64,000 bases of DNA from Streptomyces venezuelae (lineage in GTDB: Bacteria > Actinomycetota > Actinomycetes > Streptomycetales > Streptomycetaceae). Shown piece by piece: positions 44,725-53,986 of this stretch. The stretch covers positions 2,070,001 to 2,134,000 of the forward strand of contig NZ_CP029193.1 in NCBI RefSeq assembly GCF_008642355.1. The letters are read 5' to 3'. The first letter of the stretch is position 1. Each line of letters opens with the position of its first letter. Made by a program: the position numbers and the translations under genes. Under the pieces are notes generated by a model, which ran no database searches, was not told where the DNA came from, and was given only the letters and a program-made list of their open reading frames with translations.

Positions 44725-46046
44725 CTCCAGCGCGCACCGTCCGCGACCAGTTCCTTCACCGCGCGCACGAAACGCTCGACGTGCTCGTCGGGGGTGCCCG
44801 CGCCGAAGCTCACACGGATCGCGTTCAGCGACTTCTCGCCCGGCGCGGCCTCGGGGGCGCCGCACTCACCGGGCTCGTCGGGCTCGCTGCCGAGGAGGGT
44901 GCGCACCAGCGGGTGGGCGCAGAACAGGCCGTCGCGTACGCCGATGCCGTACTCGGCGGAGAGCGCGGCGGCGAAGTGCGAGCTGTTCCAGCCGTCCACG
45001 ACGAAGGAGATGACGCCCACGCGCGGCGCGTCGTCACCGAAGAGGGAGAGGATCCGCACCTGCGGCACCTCGGCGAGGCCCTCGCGGACCGTCCGGATGA
45101 GGTGCTGCTCGCGGGCGACGAGCTCGTCGAAGCCCGCGTCGGTGAGCGCCTTGCAGGCGGAGGCGATGGAGTAGACGCCGATGACGTTCGGAGAACCGGC
45201 CTCGTGACGGGCGGCGCTGTCGTGCCACTCCACGTCCACACCGCCGTCAGCGCGTCGCGCCACCTTCCGCGAGGCGCCGCCGCCCGCGAGGTAGGGCTCT
45301 GCGGCGCGCAGCCAGTCGGAGCGGCCCGCGAGGACGCCGGAGCCGAAGGGCGCGTACAGCTTGTGCCCGGAGAACGCGACCCAGTCGACGTCCAACTCGG
45401 CGACGGAGACGGGGTGGTGGGGCGCGAGCTGCGCGGCGTCGAGGACGATGCGGGCACCGTGCGCGTGGGCGGCGGCGGCCAGCTCACGTACCGGCCACAG
45501 CTCGCCGGTGACGTTCGAGGCGCCGGTCACGCAGACGAGGGCGGGCCCGTAGGGGTCACGGTCGGCGAGGGCGCGCTCCAGGGTCTGTACGGCCTCGTCG
45601 GGGGTGCGCGGCGCGTTGAGGCAGGTGACGCGGGCGTCCCGCCACGGCAGCAGCGAGGCGTGGTGCTCGGTCTCGAAGACGAAGACCTGGCAGTCGGCGG
45701 GCAGCGCGGCGGCGAGGAGGTTCAGGGAGTCGGTGGTGGAGCGGGTGAAGACGACCTGGTCGTCCTCGCGGCAGCCGAGGAACTCGGCGACGGTCTTCCG
45801 GGAGTTCTCGAAGAGGTCGGTCGACAGCTGCGAGAGGTACCCGGCGCCGCGGTGCACACTGCCGTAGTACGGGGCGTACGCCGCAACGTCGTCCCACACG
45901 CGCTGCAGCGCCGGCGCGCTCGCCGCGTAGTCGAGCGCCGCGTAGGTCACCTCGCCGCCGGTGACCAGCGGAACGGTGACGTCCCGGCCGAGGACGGCGA
46001 GCGGGGCACAGACGGACGAGTCGGCGGCAACGGCGGACACAGACAT
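44673..46046 (-). CDS. Class V aminotransferase (cysteine desulfurase-like)
   Basis: A 457-residue PLP enzyme of the SufS/CsdA/NifS fold. ALDYAASAPALQRV is the family N-terminus; FTRSTTDSLNLLAAAL and VFVFETEHHASLLPW position PLP, IVLDAAQLAPHHPV gives the PLP Asp, and VDWVAFSGHKLYAPFG holds the Schiff-base Lys in SGHK. The C-terminal part has PDEPGECGAPE-type insertions and no classic desulfurase Cys loop is obvious. The 5' leader carries a SAM-IV-type riboswitch, so it belongs to sulfur amino-acid metabolism; reaction not assignable by sequence. ACGGGAG precedes the ATG. Convergent with glycerate kinase. Confidence 0.9.
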   Translation of the reverse strand: MSVSAVAADSSVCAPLAVLGRDVTVPLVTGGEVTYAALDYAASAPALQRVWDDVAAYAPYYGSVHRGAGYLSQLSTDLFENSRKTVAEFLGCREDDQVVFTRSTTDSLNLLAAALPADCQVFVFETEHHASLLPWRDARVTCLNAPRTPDEAVQTLERALADRDPYGPALVCVTGASNVTGELWPVRELAAAAHAHGARIVLDAAQLAPHHPVSVAELDVDWVAFSGHKLYAPFGSGVLAGRSDWLRAAEPYLAGGGASRKVARRADGGVDVEWHDSAARHEAGSPNVIGVYSIASACKALTDAGFDELVAREQHLIRTVREGLAEVPQVRILSLFGDDAPRVGVISFVVDGWNSSHFAAALSAEYGIGVRDGLFCAHPLVRTLLGSEPDEPGECGAPEAAPGEKSLNAIRVSFGAGTPDEHVERFVRAVKELVADGARWSYRTEDGRCVPDTGAAA

Positions 46047-46143
46047 GGCGAACTCCCGTAAGAGGCAAGTGAGTTCACTGCGACGACGGCCGCGCCGAAG
46101 GCATGCGGCAACGCAGTGATGAAGAGAAGAAGGGTGCGCGGAA

Positions 46144-46159
46144 AGGGGCCGAAGGCCCT
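46144..46159 (-). terminator. Hairpin in the leader of the class V aminotransferase
   Basis: AGGGCCTTCGGCCCCT on the minus strand folds into a 6-bp GC stem with a TTC loop, followed by TTTCC, between the SAM-IV-type aptamer and the gene. It may be the expression platform terminator. Confidence 0.55.
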
Positions 46160-46231
46160 AGCACATTCGCTTGCTCACGAGACTGCTCCCTTGAGGACCA
46201 GGACCCCAGGGCTGTGACATCCGACGATGTC

Positions 46232-46352
46232 CAGGGGTCCGCGCTTGCCATACGCCTTGCTGCGTACGACCTGGTCTTCACCCGGGGCACCCCGCCACGG
46301 ACGGAGGGTTGCCGGACAGCGGGCCGGGGCCGTAGTCGCTGTCACTCATGAC
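46232..46352 (-). promoter_or_regulatory. SAM-IV-type (SAM clan) riboswitch
   Basis: Minus-strand sequence contains the conserved blocks in order: GTCATGAGTGACAGCG (P1/P2 start), CCGGCAACCCTCC, GGCGGGGTGCCCCGGGTGAAGACC (P1 3' side) and the downstream pseudoknot arm GGCAAGCGCGGACCCC. The order matches SAM-IV elements described in Streptomyces and mycobacteria, in which the SAM-I core is permuted around an outside pseudoknot. It is 186 nt before the aminotransferase start. Confidence 0.85.
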
Positions 46353-46462
46353 CTGTGCAGCATCCTGCCACACGATCTTCGGAGCGCAAGGCGCAGTCCA
46401 GATTCCGGACTGCGCCGTGCGTCACATCGCTGCGCCGAAGGAGGGAATGCTCCGCGGGTGCC

Positions 46463-47527
46463 TCAGCGGTTGCTGGCGGACACCCAGCGCTCCAGGGCCC
46501 GCTTGGCGGCCCCCGAGTCGATCGCCTGCGCCGCCTTCGCCATGCCGGCGCCGATCTGTTCCACCAGGGGCTGATCGGTGGGCGCGAGGGCGACCAGCGC
46601 CGCCGCCGAGTTCAACAGCACGGCGTCCCGCACCGGCCCGGTCTCCCCGTCGAGCAGCCGCAGCGCCACCTCCGCGTTGTACGAGGCGTCGGCGCCCCGC
46701 AGCGCCTCGACGGGCACCAGGTCGATCCCGACGTCCCGCGGGTCGAACGCCTCCTCGCGCACGGACCCGTCCCGCACCACCCAGATCCGCGAGGTCGCGG
46801 TCGTCGTCAGTTCGTCGAGCCCGTCGTCGCCGCGGAAGACGAGGGACGAGTTGCCCCGCTCGGCGAAGACCCCGGCCACGATGGGCGCCATCCGCGGGTC
46901 GGCGACACCGACCGCCTGGGCGCGCACCTTCGCCGGGTTGGTGAGCGGGCCGAGCAGGTTGAAGACGGTGCGGATGCCGAGCTGGCTGCGGGCGCCGCCC
47001 GCGTGGCGCAGCGCGGGATGGAACTTCACGGCGAAGCAGAAGGTGACGCCCGCCTCATCGGCGACCTCGACCACCCGCTGGGGGGTGAGGTCCAGGTTGA
47101 CGCCGAGCTTCTCCAGGACGTCGGAGGCGCCGGACGCGCTGGAGGCGGCGCGGTTGCCGTGCTTGACGACCTTCGCGCCGGTGCCCGCGACGACGATCGC
47201 GGACATGGTCGAGATGTTGACGGTCTTGGCGCCGTCGCCGCCGGTGCCGACGATGTCGACGCTCGGGCCCGGCACGTCGATGACGTTGGCGTGCGCGTAC
47301 ATGGCGCGCACCAGACCGGAGATCTCCTCGACGGTCTCGCCCTTGGCGCGCAGGGCGACCACGAACCCGGCGATCTGCGCGTCGGTGGCCTCGCCGCGCA
47401 TGATGCGGTCCATGGCCCAGGCCGTGTCGTCGGCGCTCTGGTCGCGCCCGTCGAGGAGGCCGTTCAGTACGTCGGGCCAGGAACGGTCCGCCGCGGTGTC
47501 GCCTCCTGCGGGGATCACAGCGTTCAT
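46463..47527 (-). CDS. trpD: Anthranilate phosphoribosyltransferase
   Basis: A 354-residue enzyme that transfers phosphoribosyl to anthranilate, the second tryptophan-specific step. [21 protein letters not shown] holds the PRPP-binding GTGGD motif, [19 protein letters not shown] the KHGN..SS motif, and [12 protein letters not shown] is also conserved. ATG at 47527 is set by AGGAGCGGCC before it. No attenuator or Trp-rich leader is visible; it lies downstream of the qcr operon but behind a strong terminator. Confidence 0.95.
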   Translation of the reverse strand: MNAVIPAGGDTAADRSWPDVLNGLLDGRDQSADDTAWAMDRIMRGEATDAQIAGFVVALRAKGETVEEISGLVRAMYAHANVIDVPGPSVDIVGTGGDGAKTVNISTMSAIVVAGTGAKVVKHGNRAASSASGASDVLEKLGVNLDLTPQRVVEVADEAGVTFCFAVKFHPALRHAGGARSQLGIRTVFNLLGPLTNPAKVRAQAVGVADPRMAPIVAGVFAERGNSSLVFRGDDGLDELTTTATSRIWVVRDGSVREEAFDPRDVGIDLVPVEALRGADASYNAEVALRLLDGETGPVRDAVLLNSAAALVALAPTDQPLVEQIGAGMAKAAQAIDSGAAKRALERWVSASNR

Positions 47528-47615
47528 GGCCGCTCCTGGTTTTTTCGTCTGCGTATGGAGGAAACACCCCGACACATCGGGGTGGGACCACCCTATCCAG
47601 CCTCCGGCACGGCAA

Positions 47616-47646
47616 AGAGCCCCGTCCATGCAATGGACGGGGCTCT
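47616..47646 (-). terminator. Strong terminator after qcrB
   Basis: AGAGCCCCGTCCAT (47616-47629) with a GCA loop and ATGGACGGGGCTCT (47633-47646) makes a perfect 14-bp stem. It separates the qcr operon from trpD on the same strand. Confidence 0.85.
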
Positions 47647-47691
47647 CGCCGTGGCGACCGTGTTGGTCAGAGCTTCAGAGCTCCGGAATGA

Positions 47692-49332
47692 TCAGTGGTG
47701 GCCGTGGCCGCTCGTGATCTCCTTGTACTCGTCGGCGGTGGGCTTGGGGATCTGCCCCTCTTCCCCGTAGTAGCCCTTGGAGAGCTTCGCCCGGAGCTTC
47801 TGCGAACCGGACGGCTTGCGCTCGACACCGTTCTCGTCGACCGTCGGGCCGAGCTCGATCGGCTTGTACTGCTCGTGCGCCGTGAGGGTGTGCAGCTGCT
47901 CCTTGCTGAGCGGCTCGTGGACCTCGATGAACTCACCGTGCGGCAGGCGCTTGATGAGACCCGACTCGCGGCCGTGCAGCACCTTGTCCTTGTCGCGCCG
48001 CTGCAGACCCAGGCAGATCCGCTTGGTCACGATGAAGGCGATGACCGGTCCGGCGAAGAAGGCGATCCGGACGAACCAGGTGATCGCGTTCAGCGACAGG
48101 TGGAAGTGCGTGGCCCACAGGTCGTTGCCACCGCCGACCAGCATGACCATGTACGCGGTGATCCAGGCGACACCGAAGGCCGTACGGGTCGGGGCGTTGC
48201 GCGGGCGGTCCAGGATGTGGTGCTCGCGCTTGTCGCCGGTGACCCAGGACTCGATGAACGGGTAGACCGCGATGGCCACGAGGACCAGCGGGAAGACCAC
48301 GACCAGCGGGATGAACACGCCCAGGGCGAGCGTGTGGCCCCAGAGGTTGATCTCCCAGCCCGGCATCACACGGATCAGACCCTCGGCGAAGCCCATGTAC
48401 CAGTCGGGCTGGGCGCCGGTGGACACCTGGTCCGGCCGGTACGGGCCGATGGCCCAGATCGGGTTGATCGAGGCGATCGCCGCGATGACCGCGATGACAC
48501 CGAAGACCAGGAAGAAGAAGCCTCCGGCCTTGGCCATGTAGACGGGCAGCAGCGGCATGCCGACGACGTTCTTGTTGCTCTTGCCGGGGCCCGCGAACTG
48601 CGTGTGCTTGTGGTAGAAGACCAGGATCAGGTGCGCCACCACGAGGCCGAGCATGATGCCCGGCAGCAGCAGGATGTGGACCGAGTAGAACCGGGCCACG
48701 AAGTCGCCGCCGGGGAACTCGCCGCCGAACAGGAACATCGACAGGTACGTGCCGACGATCGGCATCGACAGGATGGCGCCCTGCATGAAGCGCACACCGG
48801 TGCCGGAGAGCAGGTCGTCCGGGAGCGAGTAACCGGTGAAACCGGTGAACATGCCGAGGACGAACAGCAGGAAGCCGAAGACCCAGTTGACCTCACGGGG
48901 CTTGCGGAACGCACCCGTGAAGAACACGCGCATCATGTGCACGAACATGCCGGCGAGGAAGATCAGCGCCGCCCAGTGGTGGATCTGCCGGATCAGCAGA
49001 CCACCGCGCACATCGAAGGAGATGTGCATGGTCGAGTTGAACGCCTCCGACATCAACTGTCCCTGCATCGGGACGTAGCTGCCGTGGTACTCCACCTCGT
49101 TCATCGACGGGTGGAAGAACAGCGTCAGGTACACACCCGTGAGGATGATGATGATGAAGCTGTACAGGCAGATCTCACCGAGCATGAAGGACCAGTGGTC
49201 CGGGAAGATCTTGCGCATGTTGGCCTTGGCGAGGGAGTAGATCCCCAGCCGGCCGTCGGCCCAGTCCGCTACCCGCTCACCGGCGGGCGCCTTCTGGCGG
49301 TTGTCGTTCGATGATGTCGTGGTGGTGCTCAT
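47692..49332 (-). CDS. qcrB: Cytochrome bc1 complex, cytochrome b subunit
   Basis: A 546-residue membrane subunit of the actinobacterial bcc complex, length matching S. coelicolor QcrB. SFMLGEICLYSFIIIILTG starts the TM core; heme-ligand helices include RQIHHWAALIFLAGMFVHMMR and YSVHILLLPGIMLGLVVAHLILVFYHKH. A PPW-like QuinolQo loop lies at NPIWAIGPYRPDQV. The soluble C-terminal ~120 residues are the actinobacterial extension. Overlaps qcrA by 4 bp; last gene of ctaE-qcrC-qcrA-qcrB. Confidence 0.96.
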   Translation of the reverse strand: MSTTTTSSNDNRQKAPAGERVADWADGRLGIYSLAKANMRKIFPDHWSFMLGEICLYSFIIIILTGVYLTLFFHPSMNEVEYHGSYVPMQGQLMSEAFNSTMHISFDVRGGLLIRQIHHWAALIFLAGMFVHMMRVFFTGAFRKPREVNWVFGFLLFVLGMFTGFTGYSLPDDLLSGTGVRFMQGAILSMPIVGTYLSMFLFGGEFPGGDFVARFYSVHILLLPGIMLGLVVAHLILVFYHKHTQFAGPGKSNKNVVGMPLLPVYMAKAGGFFFLVFGVIAVIAAIASINPIWAIGPYRPDQVSTGAQPDWYMGFAEGLIRVMPGWEINLWGHTLALGVFIPLVVVFPLVLVAIAVYPFIESWVTGDKREHHILDRPRNAPTRTAFGVAWITAYMVMLVGGGNDLWATHFHLSLNAITWFVRIAFFAGPVIAFIVTKRICLGLQRRDKDKVLHGRESGLIKRLPHGEFIEVHEPLSKEQLHTLTAHEQYKPIELGPTVDENGVERKPSGSQKLRAKLSKGYYGEEGQIPKPTADEYKEITSGHGHH

Positions 49333-50384
49333 CCGCGCTCCCAGAAGGCAGGACCGACGGGCTCTTCGAAGTCGCCGAGCGCCTCGAGGTAGCCCTTTTC
49401 GTTCACGCCGATGCGCAGCTGCGGCAGGGCGTGGCCGGCCGGGCCGAAGATCACTCGGGCACCGTCGGAGAGATCGAAGGTGGACTGGTGGCACGGGCAG
49501 AGGACGTGGTGCGTCTGCTGCTCGTACAGGGAGATCGGGCAGCCCACGTGGGTGCAGATCTTGGAGTACGCCACGATGCCTTCGTGCGACCACTCCAGCT
49601 CGCGCTTGTCCTTGATGTTCTCCGGCTGGATCCGGACGATCATCAGGGCGGCCTTGGCGATCTGGGTCTGGAAGTCGTGGTCGTGCTCGGACATGCCCTC
49701 GGGCATGGCGAAGGTCAGCGAACCGACCGCCACGTCCGCGGGCCGCAGCGGCTCGTGGGTGTTCATGTTCACGAGCATCTTGCCCTTGGCCCACTTGGTG
49801 TGCCGGAGCTTGTCCTCGGGCAGCGGACCGAGGTCGCGCAGCAGGACGACGCCGGAGAGCGGGACCAGGGCCAGCGCGCCGAACATCGTGTTCCGGATCA
49901 GCTTGCGCCGACCGAAGCCCGATTCCTCGGCACCCTGCTTGAAGTCCGCCATGACCTTGGCGCGGACCTCGGGCTCGGCCGCGATCGGGTGCCGCTCGTC
50001 GGTCATCTCCACGTCGGACATCAGGGTGCGGGCCCAGTGGACCGCGCCCGCGCCGATGCAGAACAGCGCCACGCCGAGGGTGGTGCCCAGGGCGAAGTTG
50101 AGGCCGCTGATGTGACCGATCGGCCAGATGAAGACGCTCTTGTCGGCGGGGATCGCCACGTACGAGGCGATGAAGCCGACCGTCGCGATCATCGACAGCG
50201 TGAACATGAAGGCCACGGCACGCTCGGACCGCTTGGCGGCCCGCTCGTCGATGTCCTGGACGCGGTGCTCGTGGGGCGGCAGCCCCGGGTCGGCGAACGG
50301 GTTCTCTTCCGTGGTCGCCACCGAGCCGTGCTCGGTCTCCTGCTTGCTGGGCAGGTTCTCTTCTGGAATCTCTTGGCTACTCAT
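49329..50384 (-). CDS. qcrA: Rieske iron-sulfur subunit of the bcc complex
   Basis: A 351-residue subunit. Three transmembrane helices (residues about 64-83, 95-120 and 175-195) precede the Rieske fold, whose [2Fe-2S] ligands are CTHVGCP and CPCHQST. Actinobacterial QcrA is larger than mitochondrial Rieske proteins, with three rather than one TM helix, which this matches. Start MSSQEIPEENL is preferred to an earlier in-frame GTG. Overlaps qcrC and qcrB by 4 bp each. Confidence 0.96.
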   Translation of the reverse strand: MSSQEIPEENLPSKQETEHGSVATTEENPFADPGLPPHEHRVQDIDERAAKRSERAVAFMFTLSMIATVGFIASYVAIPADKSVFIWPIGHISGLNFALGTTLGVALFCIGAGAVHWARTLMSDVEMTDERHPIAAEPEVRAKVMADFKQGAEESGFGRRKLIRNTMFGALALVPLSGVVLLRDLGPLPEDKLRHTKWAKGKMLVNMNTHEPLRPADVAVGSLTFAMPEGMSEHDHDFQTQIAKAALMIVRIQPENIKDKRELEWSHEGIVAYSKICTHVGCPISLYEQQTHHVLCPCHQSTFDLSDGARVIFGPAGHALPQLRIGVNEKGYLEALGDFEEPVGPAFWERG

Positions 50385-51190
50385 GACTTCTTGGCCTTTG
50401 CGGTCCGAGCGGCGACCCACACGGCGACCGCGATCAGCGAGCCGAGACCGAAGATCCAGCCGAAGAGGCCTTCACTGACCGGACCCAGACCACCCAGCTT
50501 GAGACCGCCAGGGCTCTCGGTCTTCTCACCGTTGACCGCGTCGAGGTACGCGATGATGTCCTTCTTGTTCTTCTCCGGCATCGTCGTGTCGGGGAAGGAC
50601 GGCATGTTCTGCGGGCCGGTCTGCATGGCCTCGTAGATGTGCTTCGGGGAGACACCTTCGAGCGACGGCGCGAACTTGCCGTGCGTCAGCGCGCCACCTT
50701 CACCGGTGAAGTTGTGGCACTGGGCGCAGTTGGTGCGGAACAGCTCGCCGCCCTTGGCGATGTCCGCCCCTTCCGGGCTGTACTGCTTCTCGGTCGGGAC
50801 CGAGGGACCGGCACCCAGCGACGAGATGTACGCCGCCAGCTGGTCGATCTGGGCCTGGTTGTAGATGACCTTCTTCTTGGGCGCCTGGGCACCCGGCTGC
50901 TGGAGCGGCATACGGCCGGTGCCGACCTGGAAGTCGACAGCGGCGGCGCCCACGCCCACCAGGCTCGGACCGTCGGAGGAGCCCTGACCGCCGGTTCCGT
51001 GGCAGCTGGAGCAGCCCACGGCGTAGAGCTTCTTGCCCTCGTCGATGGCGAGGGACTGGGCGGTGTCATCGGCCTGCGCCTTGTCCGCCGGCGCGAACGC
51101 GGCGTACAGCCCCCCGGTGGCCGCCAGCGCGAGGAGTAGGACGACGACCGCCGCCAGCGGATGGCGTCGTCGTGCGGAGAGCTTTTTCAC
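50381..51190 (-). CDS. qcrC: Diheme cytochrome c subunit of the bcc complex
   Basis: A 269-residue protein with an N-terminal signal-anchor (PLAAVVVLLLALAATGGLYAAF), two CxxCH heme motifs (CSSCH near residue 60 and CAQCH near 157), and a C-terminal TM helix near 240-262. The diheme form replaces soluble cytochrome c in actinobacteria and passes electrons directly to the aa3 oxidase. GTG start. Preceded by ctaE in the same operon. Confidence 0.95.
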   Translation of the reverse strand: MKKLSARRRHPLAAVVVLLLALAATGGLYAAFAPADKAQADDTAQSLAIDEGKKLYAVGCSSCHGTGGQGSSDGPSLVGVGAAAVDFQVGTGRMPLQQPGAQAPKKKVIYNQAQIDQLAAYISSLGAGPSVPTEKQYSPEGADIAKGGELFRTNCAQCHNFTGEGGALTHGKFAPSLEGVSPKHIYEAMQTGPQNMPSFPDTTMPEKNKKDIIAYLDAVNGEKTESPGGLKLGGLGPVSEGLFGWIFGLGSLIAVAVWVAARTAKAKKS

Positions 51191-51266
51191 GGATTACCCC
51201 GGTGTCAGGATCTTCTGCGTCGATGCTTCTGGAATGTTTCGGATGCGTCGCGTGAGCGACCTCCGC

Positions 51267-51887
51267 TTACTTGATCATGTAGATCGTGGCGAAGAGGCCG
51301 ATCCAGACCACATCGACGAAGTGCCAGTAGTAGGACACGACGATGGCTGCGGTCGCCTGTTCGTGGGTGAACCTCCTGGCCGCATAGGTGCGTCCCAGGA
51401 CCAGCAGGAAGGCGATGAGGCCGCCTGTCACGTGCAGTCCGTGGAAGCCGGTGGTCAGGTAGAAGACCGAGCCGTACGGGTCGGACGAGAGCGAGAGGCC
51501 CTCGTGCTTGACCAGCTCGGTGTATTCGTACACCTGACCGCCGATGAAGATCGCACCCATGATGAAGGTGACGATGAACCACATCCGGAGCTTCTTCACA
51601 TCCCCGCGTTCAGCTGCGAACACGCCCAGCTGACACGTGAGGGAGGAGAGCACCAGGATCGTGGTGTTCGTCGCCGAGAACGGGAAGTTAAGGGCCGAGG
51701 CCATTTCCTTCCAGTGATCAGGACCTGTCACCGATCGCAGGGTGAAGTACATCGCGAAGAGGGCCGCGAAGAACATCAGCTCGGAACTCAACCAGATGAT
51801 GGTTCCGACGCTGGTGAGGTTCGGTCGATTGACCGGCGGGTGCGCGTGCCCGGTATCTACTGTCGTTGCTGTCGCCACGACCGACAT
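51267..51887 (-). CDS. ctaE: Cytochrome c oxidase subunit III
   Basis: A 206-residue polytopic subunit with five TM helices. [22 protein letters not shown] is the first conserved helix, and [21 protein letters not shown] with [20 protein letters not shown] gives the C-terminal helices. It is placed with qcrCAB rather than ctaCDF, a usual actinobacterial order, reflecting the bcc-aa3 supercomplex. Confidence 0.95.
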   Translation of the reverse strand: MSVVATATTVDTGHAHPPVNRPNLTSVGTIIWLSSELMFFAALFAMYFTLRSVTGPDHWKEMASALNFPFSATNTTILVLSSLTCQLGVFAAERGDVKKLRMWFIVTFIMGAIFIGGQVYEYTELVKHEGLSLSSDPYGSVFYLTTGFHGLHVTGGLIAFLLVLGRTYAARRFTHEQATAAIVVSYYWHFVDVVWIGLFATIYMIK

Positions 51888-52090
51888 TATGTCGGTCGCT
51901 TATCCCGCCCTCACCCCGGGGGGTGCCGTTCGGAGTGTCTACGGGGTGTGTCCTGCCCGGATGGCCCATCGGAGGCCTGTCCGAAGCGGTGTTGACGGGG
52001 TGTCGGGAGGAGTAGCATCCGCGCATCGGTTCCCGATCCCATGACGGCACAGCTCAGCTCGACGCAACAGCTCGACGTATCGGAGGAACA

Positions 52091-52489
52091 ATGCAGCCGA
52101 CCGCCACGGTGCTGGTCTACAGCGACAACGCGAGCACCCGCGAGCAAGTCCGGTTGGCCACGGGCCGCAGGCCGGCCGCGGACGTTCCCCAGGTCCAGTT
52201 CATCGAGTGCGCGACGCCGCACGCGGTCATCAAGGAGCTGGACCGGGGCGGCATCGACGTCTGCGTCCTGGACGGCGAGTCGGCGCCCGGCGGCATGGGC
52301 GTCTGCCGCCAGATCAAGGACGAGGTCTTCCAGTCGCCGCCCGTGCTGCTCCTGATGGGGCGCCCGCAGGACGCCTGGCTGGCCACCTGGAGCCGGGCCG
52401 AGGCCGCGGTGACCCTGCCGGTCGAGCCGGTGGAGTTCGCGAGCGCCCTGGCCGGGCTGCTGCGCGAGAAGGCGGCCGTCGAGGCCTGA
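52091..52489 (+). CDS. Pseudo-receiver (response-regulator-like) protein
   Basis: A 132-residue single-domain protein folding like a receiver: VLVYSDNASTREQVRLATG begins beta-1 with one acidic residue instead of the usual DD, FIECATPHAVIKELDRGGIDVCVLDGESAP places the phosphoacceptor Asp55, but AAVTLPVEPVEFASALAGLL lacks the beta-5 Lys (normally KP). No output domain is attached. GGAGGAACA precedes the ATG. It lies divergent from ctaE and upstream of a terminator shared with the transpeptidase. Function unknown; probably phosphorylation-independent. Confidence 0.75.
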   Translation: MQPTATVLVYSDNASTREQVRLATGRRPAADVPQVQFIECATPHAVIKELDRGGIDVCVLDGESAPGGMGVCRQIKDEVFQSPPVLLLMGRPQDAWLATWSRAEAAVTLPVEPVEFASALAGLLREKAAVEA

Positions 52490-52528
52490 GCGACGCTCGA
52501 GCGGTTCACGAGCGGCACGGCGATTCGC

Positions 52529-52570
52529 ATGCGAGAGGGGTCCACGCCATGGCGCGGGCCCCTCTCGCAT
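52529..52570. terminator. Shared terminator between the pseudo-receiver and L,D-transpeptidase genes
   Basis: ATGCGAGAGGGG (52529-52540) pairs with CCCCTCTCGCAT (52559-52570), and the inner TCCACGCC/GGCGCGGG extends the stem. It lies between convergent stops at 52489 and 52610. Confidence 0.8.
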
Positions 52571-52609
52571 ACCCTCTCGCACGCCTCTGACAGGCTCTCT
52601 GCCGGGTCG

Positions 52610-53854
52610 TCAGACCCGCGGCCGCAGCCTGGCCGCGTCGGCCGCCGCGGGGCCCTCCTTGGTCCCGGAGAACAGCGCGCTGCCCTTGCGCCATTTCTTC
52701 CAGCTCAGGTTCCAGTCGCCGAGTCCGTTCCCGAACGCCGGCATGTCCTCGCCGTAGCTGTTGATGACGGTCACGAGGTCGCCCTGGCGGACGGTCTCGT
52801 AGAACCAGGCGGCGTTCCCGGTGCTCATGCCGGTGCAGCCGTGACTGGTGTTCGCGGAGCCCTGCGAGCCCACCGACCAGGGCGCGGCGTGCACATACTC
52901 ACCCGAGTCGGTCACCCGTGTCGCGTAATAGACCATCTTGTCGTAGAAGTCCGATGCGCCGATGCTGGCACTGGTCATACGTACGGAGTACTCCTTGCCG
53001 AGCACGACCTTGACGCCGTTGCGCGTCGAGTAGCCGGGCTTGCCCGTGGTCACGGGCATGGAGTTGATCTCCTCGCCGTTGCGGTAGACCGTCATGTAGT
53101 GCGATCCGGCGTCCGTCACGGCCTCGATGCGGTCGCCGATGGTCAGCTTGAGGGGCTTGGCCTCGCCGCCCCACAGCTTGTCCTTGACCTTGAGGCCCTC
53201 CAGGTTGCTGGAGACGTTGACGGTCGCTCCCGCGGGCCAGTACTCCTTCGGGCGGTAGTGCAGCGTCTCGCTGTCCACCCAGTACCAGGAGCCCTCGGTG
53301 ACGGGCACCGAGCGGACCTTCAGCGCACGCTCGACGACCGACCTGGCCTCCTTGCCCTTCACCGGCTTGCTGAGCTTGGCCGTGACGGGCTGCCCGACGC
53401 CGTACTTGCCCGCCTCGGGTCCGAAGGTGACCTTCAGCCGCTTCTTCTTCTCGGGCAGGTCGGTGTCGAAGGTGAGGACCTTGCGGCCCGGCGCCCCGTC
53501 GTCGTCCTCCGTGCTCACCCGCACGGTGTAGTGGGCGCCTGCCGCCAGCGGCGTGGTGCTGTGCCACCGGGAGCCGTCGGCCGAGAGTTCGCCCGCCACG
53601 TACCGCCCCATCGCGTCGGTGGCCAGTACGTCGGTGATGCGCCCGTCCTCGCCCTGGGCCGTGACCTCCAGGGGCTTGTCCGGATCCGCCTTCTTGGTGC
53701 CCACGGGGCCGTTGAAGGCGATCTGGTCCGCCGCGTCGTACGGCTCGGCCGAGAGCGGATGCCCGGAGCCCCCGCAGGCCGTGGCCCCCGCACCGAGTGA
53801 GGCCACCAGCATCGTGCAGCTCAGTACCGTGCGAATTCGCGGAGAGTGGCTCAT
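52610..53854 (-). CDS. L,D-transpeptidase (YkuD) with Ig-like domains
   Basis: A 414-residue cell-wall cross-linking enzyme. Signal peptide with a lipobox-like TACG (ASLGAGATACGGSG), two Ig-like beta domains through residue ~250, and the YkuD catalytic domain with YMTVYRNGEEINSMPVTTG and the catalytic HGC of SQGSANTSHGCTGMS. It makes 3-3 cross-links in peptidoglycan. ATG at 53854 preferred to a GTG two codons upstream. Sits between the bcc and aa3 operons but on its own transcript, bounded by terminators. Confidence 0.93.
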   Translation of the reverse strand: MSHSPRIRTVLSCTMLVASLGAGATACGGSGHPLSAEPYDAADQIAFNGPVGTKKADPDKPLEVTAQGEDGRITDVLATDAMGRYVAGELSADGSRWHSTTPLAAGAHYTVRVSTEDDDGAPGRKVLTFDTDLPEKKKRLKVTFGPEAGKYGVGQPVTAKLSKPVKGKEARSVVERALKVRSVPVTEGSWYWVDSETLHYRPKEYWPAGATVNVSSNLEGLKVKDKLWGGEAKPLKLTIGDRIEAVTDAGSHYMTVYRNGEEINSMPVTTGKPGYSTRNGVKVVLGKEYSVRMTSASIGASDFYDKMVYYATRVTDSGEYVHAAPWSVGSQGSANTSHGCTGMSTGNAAWFYETVRQGDLVTVINSYGEDMPAFGNGLGDWNLSWKKWRKGSALFSGTKEGPAAADAARLRPRV

Positions 53855-53922
53855 AAACACACGGTATGAAGGTTCACCACGTCTGGCGCGGCGAGTGACC
53901 CGTCCGTGGGGTGTCGCTTACG

Positions 53923-53966
53923 CCGAAGGGCCCCGGCGCTCCTCGCGGAGTGCCGGGGCCCTTCGG
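53923..53966 (-). terminator. Terminator of the ctaC-ctaD-ctaF operon
   Basis: CCGAAGGGCCCCGGC (53923-53937) pairs perfectly with GCCGGGGCCCTTCGG (53952-53966), 15 bp, just after the ctaF stop. Confidence 0.85.
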
Positions 53967-53986
53967 GTGCGGTCGGAACTACGGAC

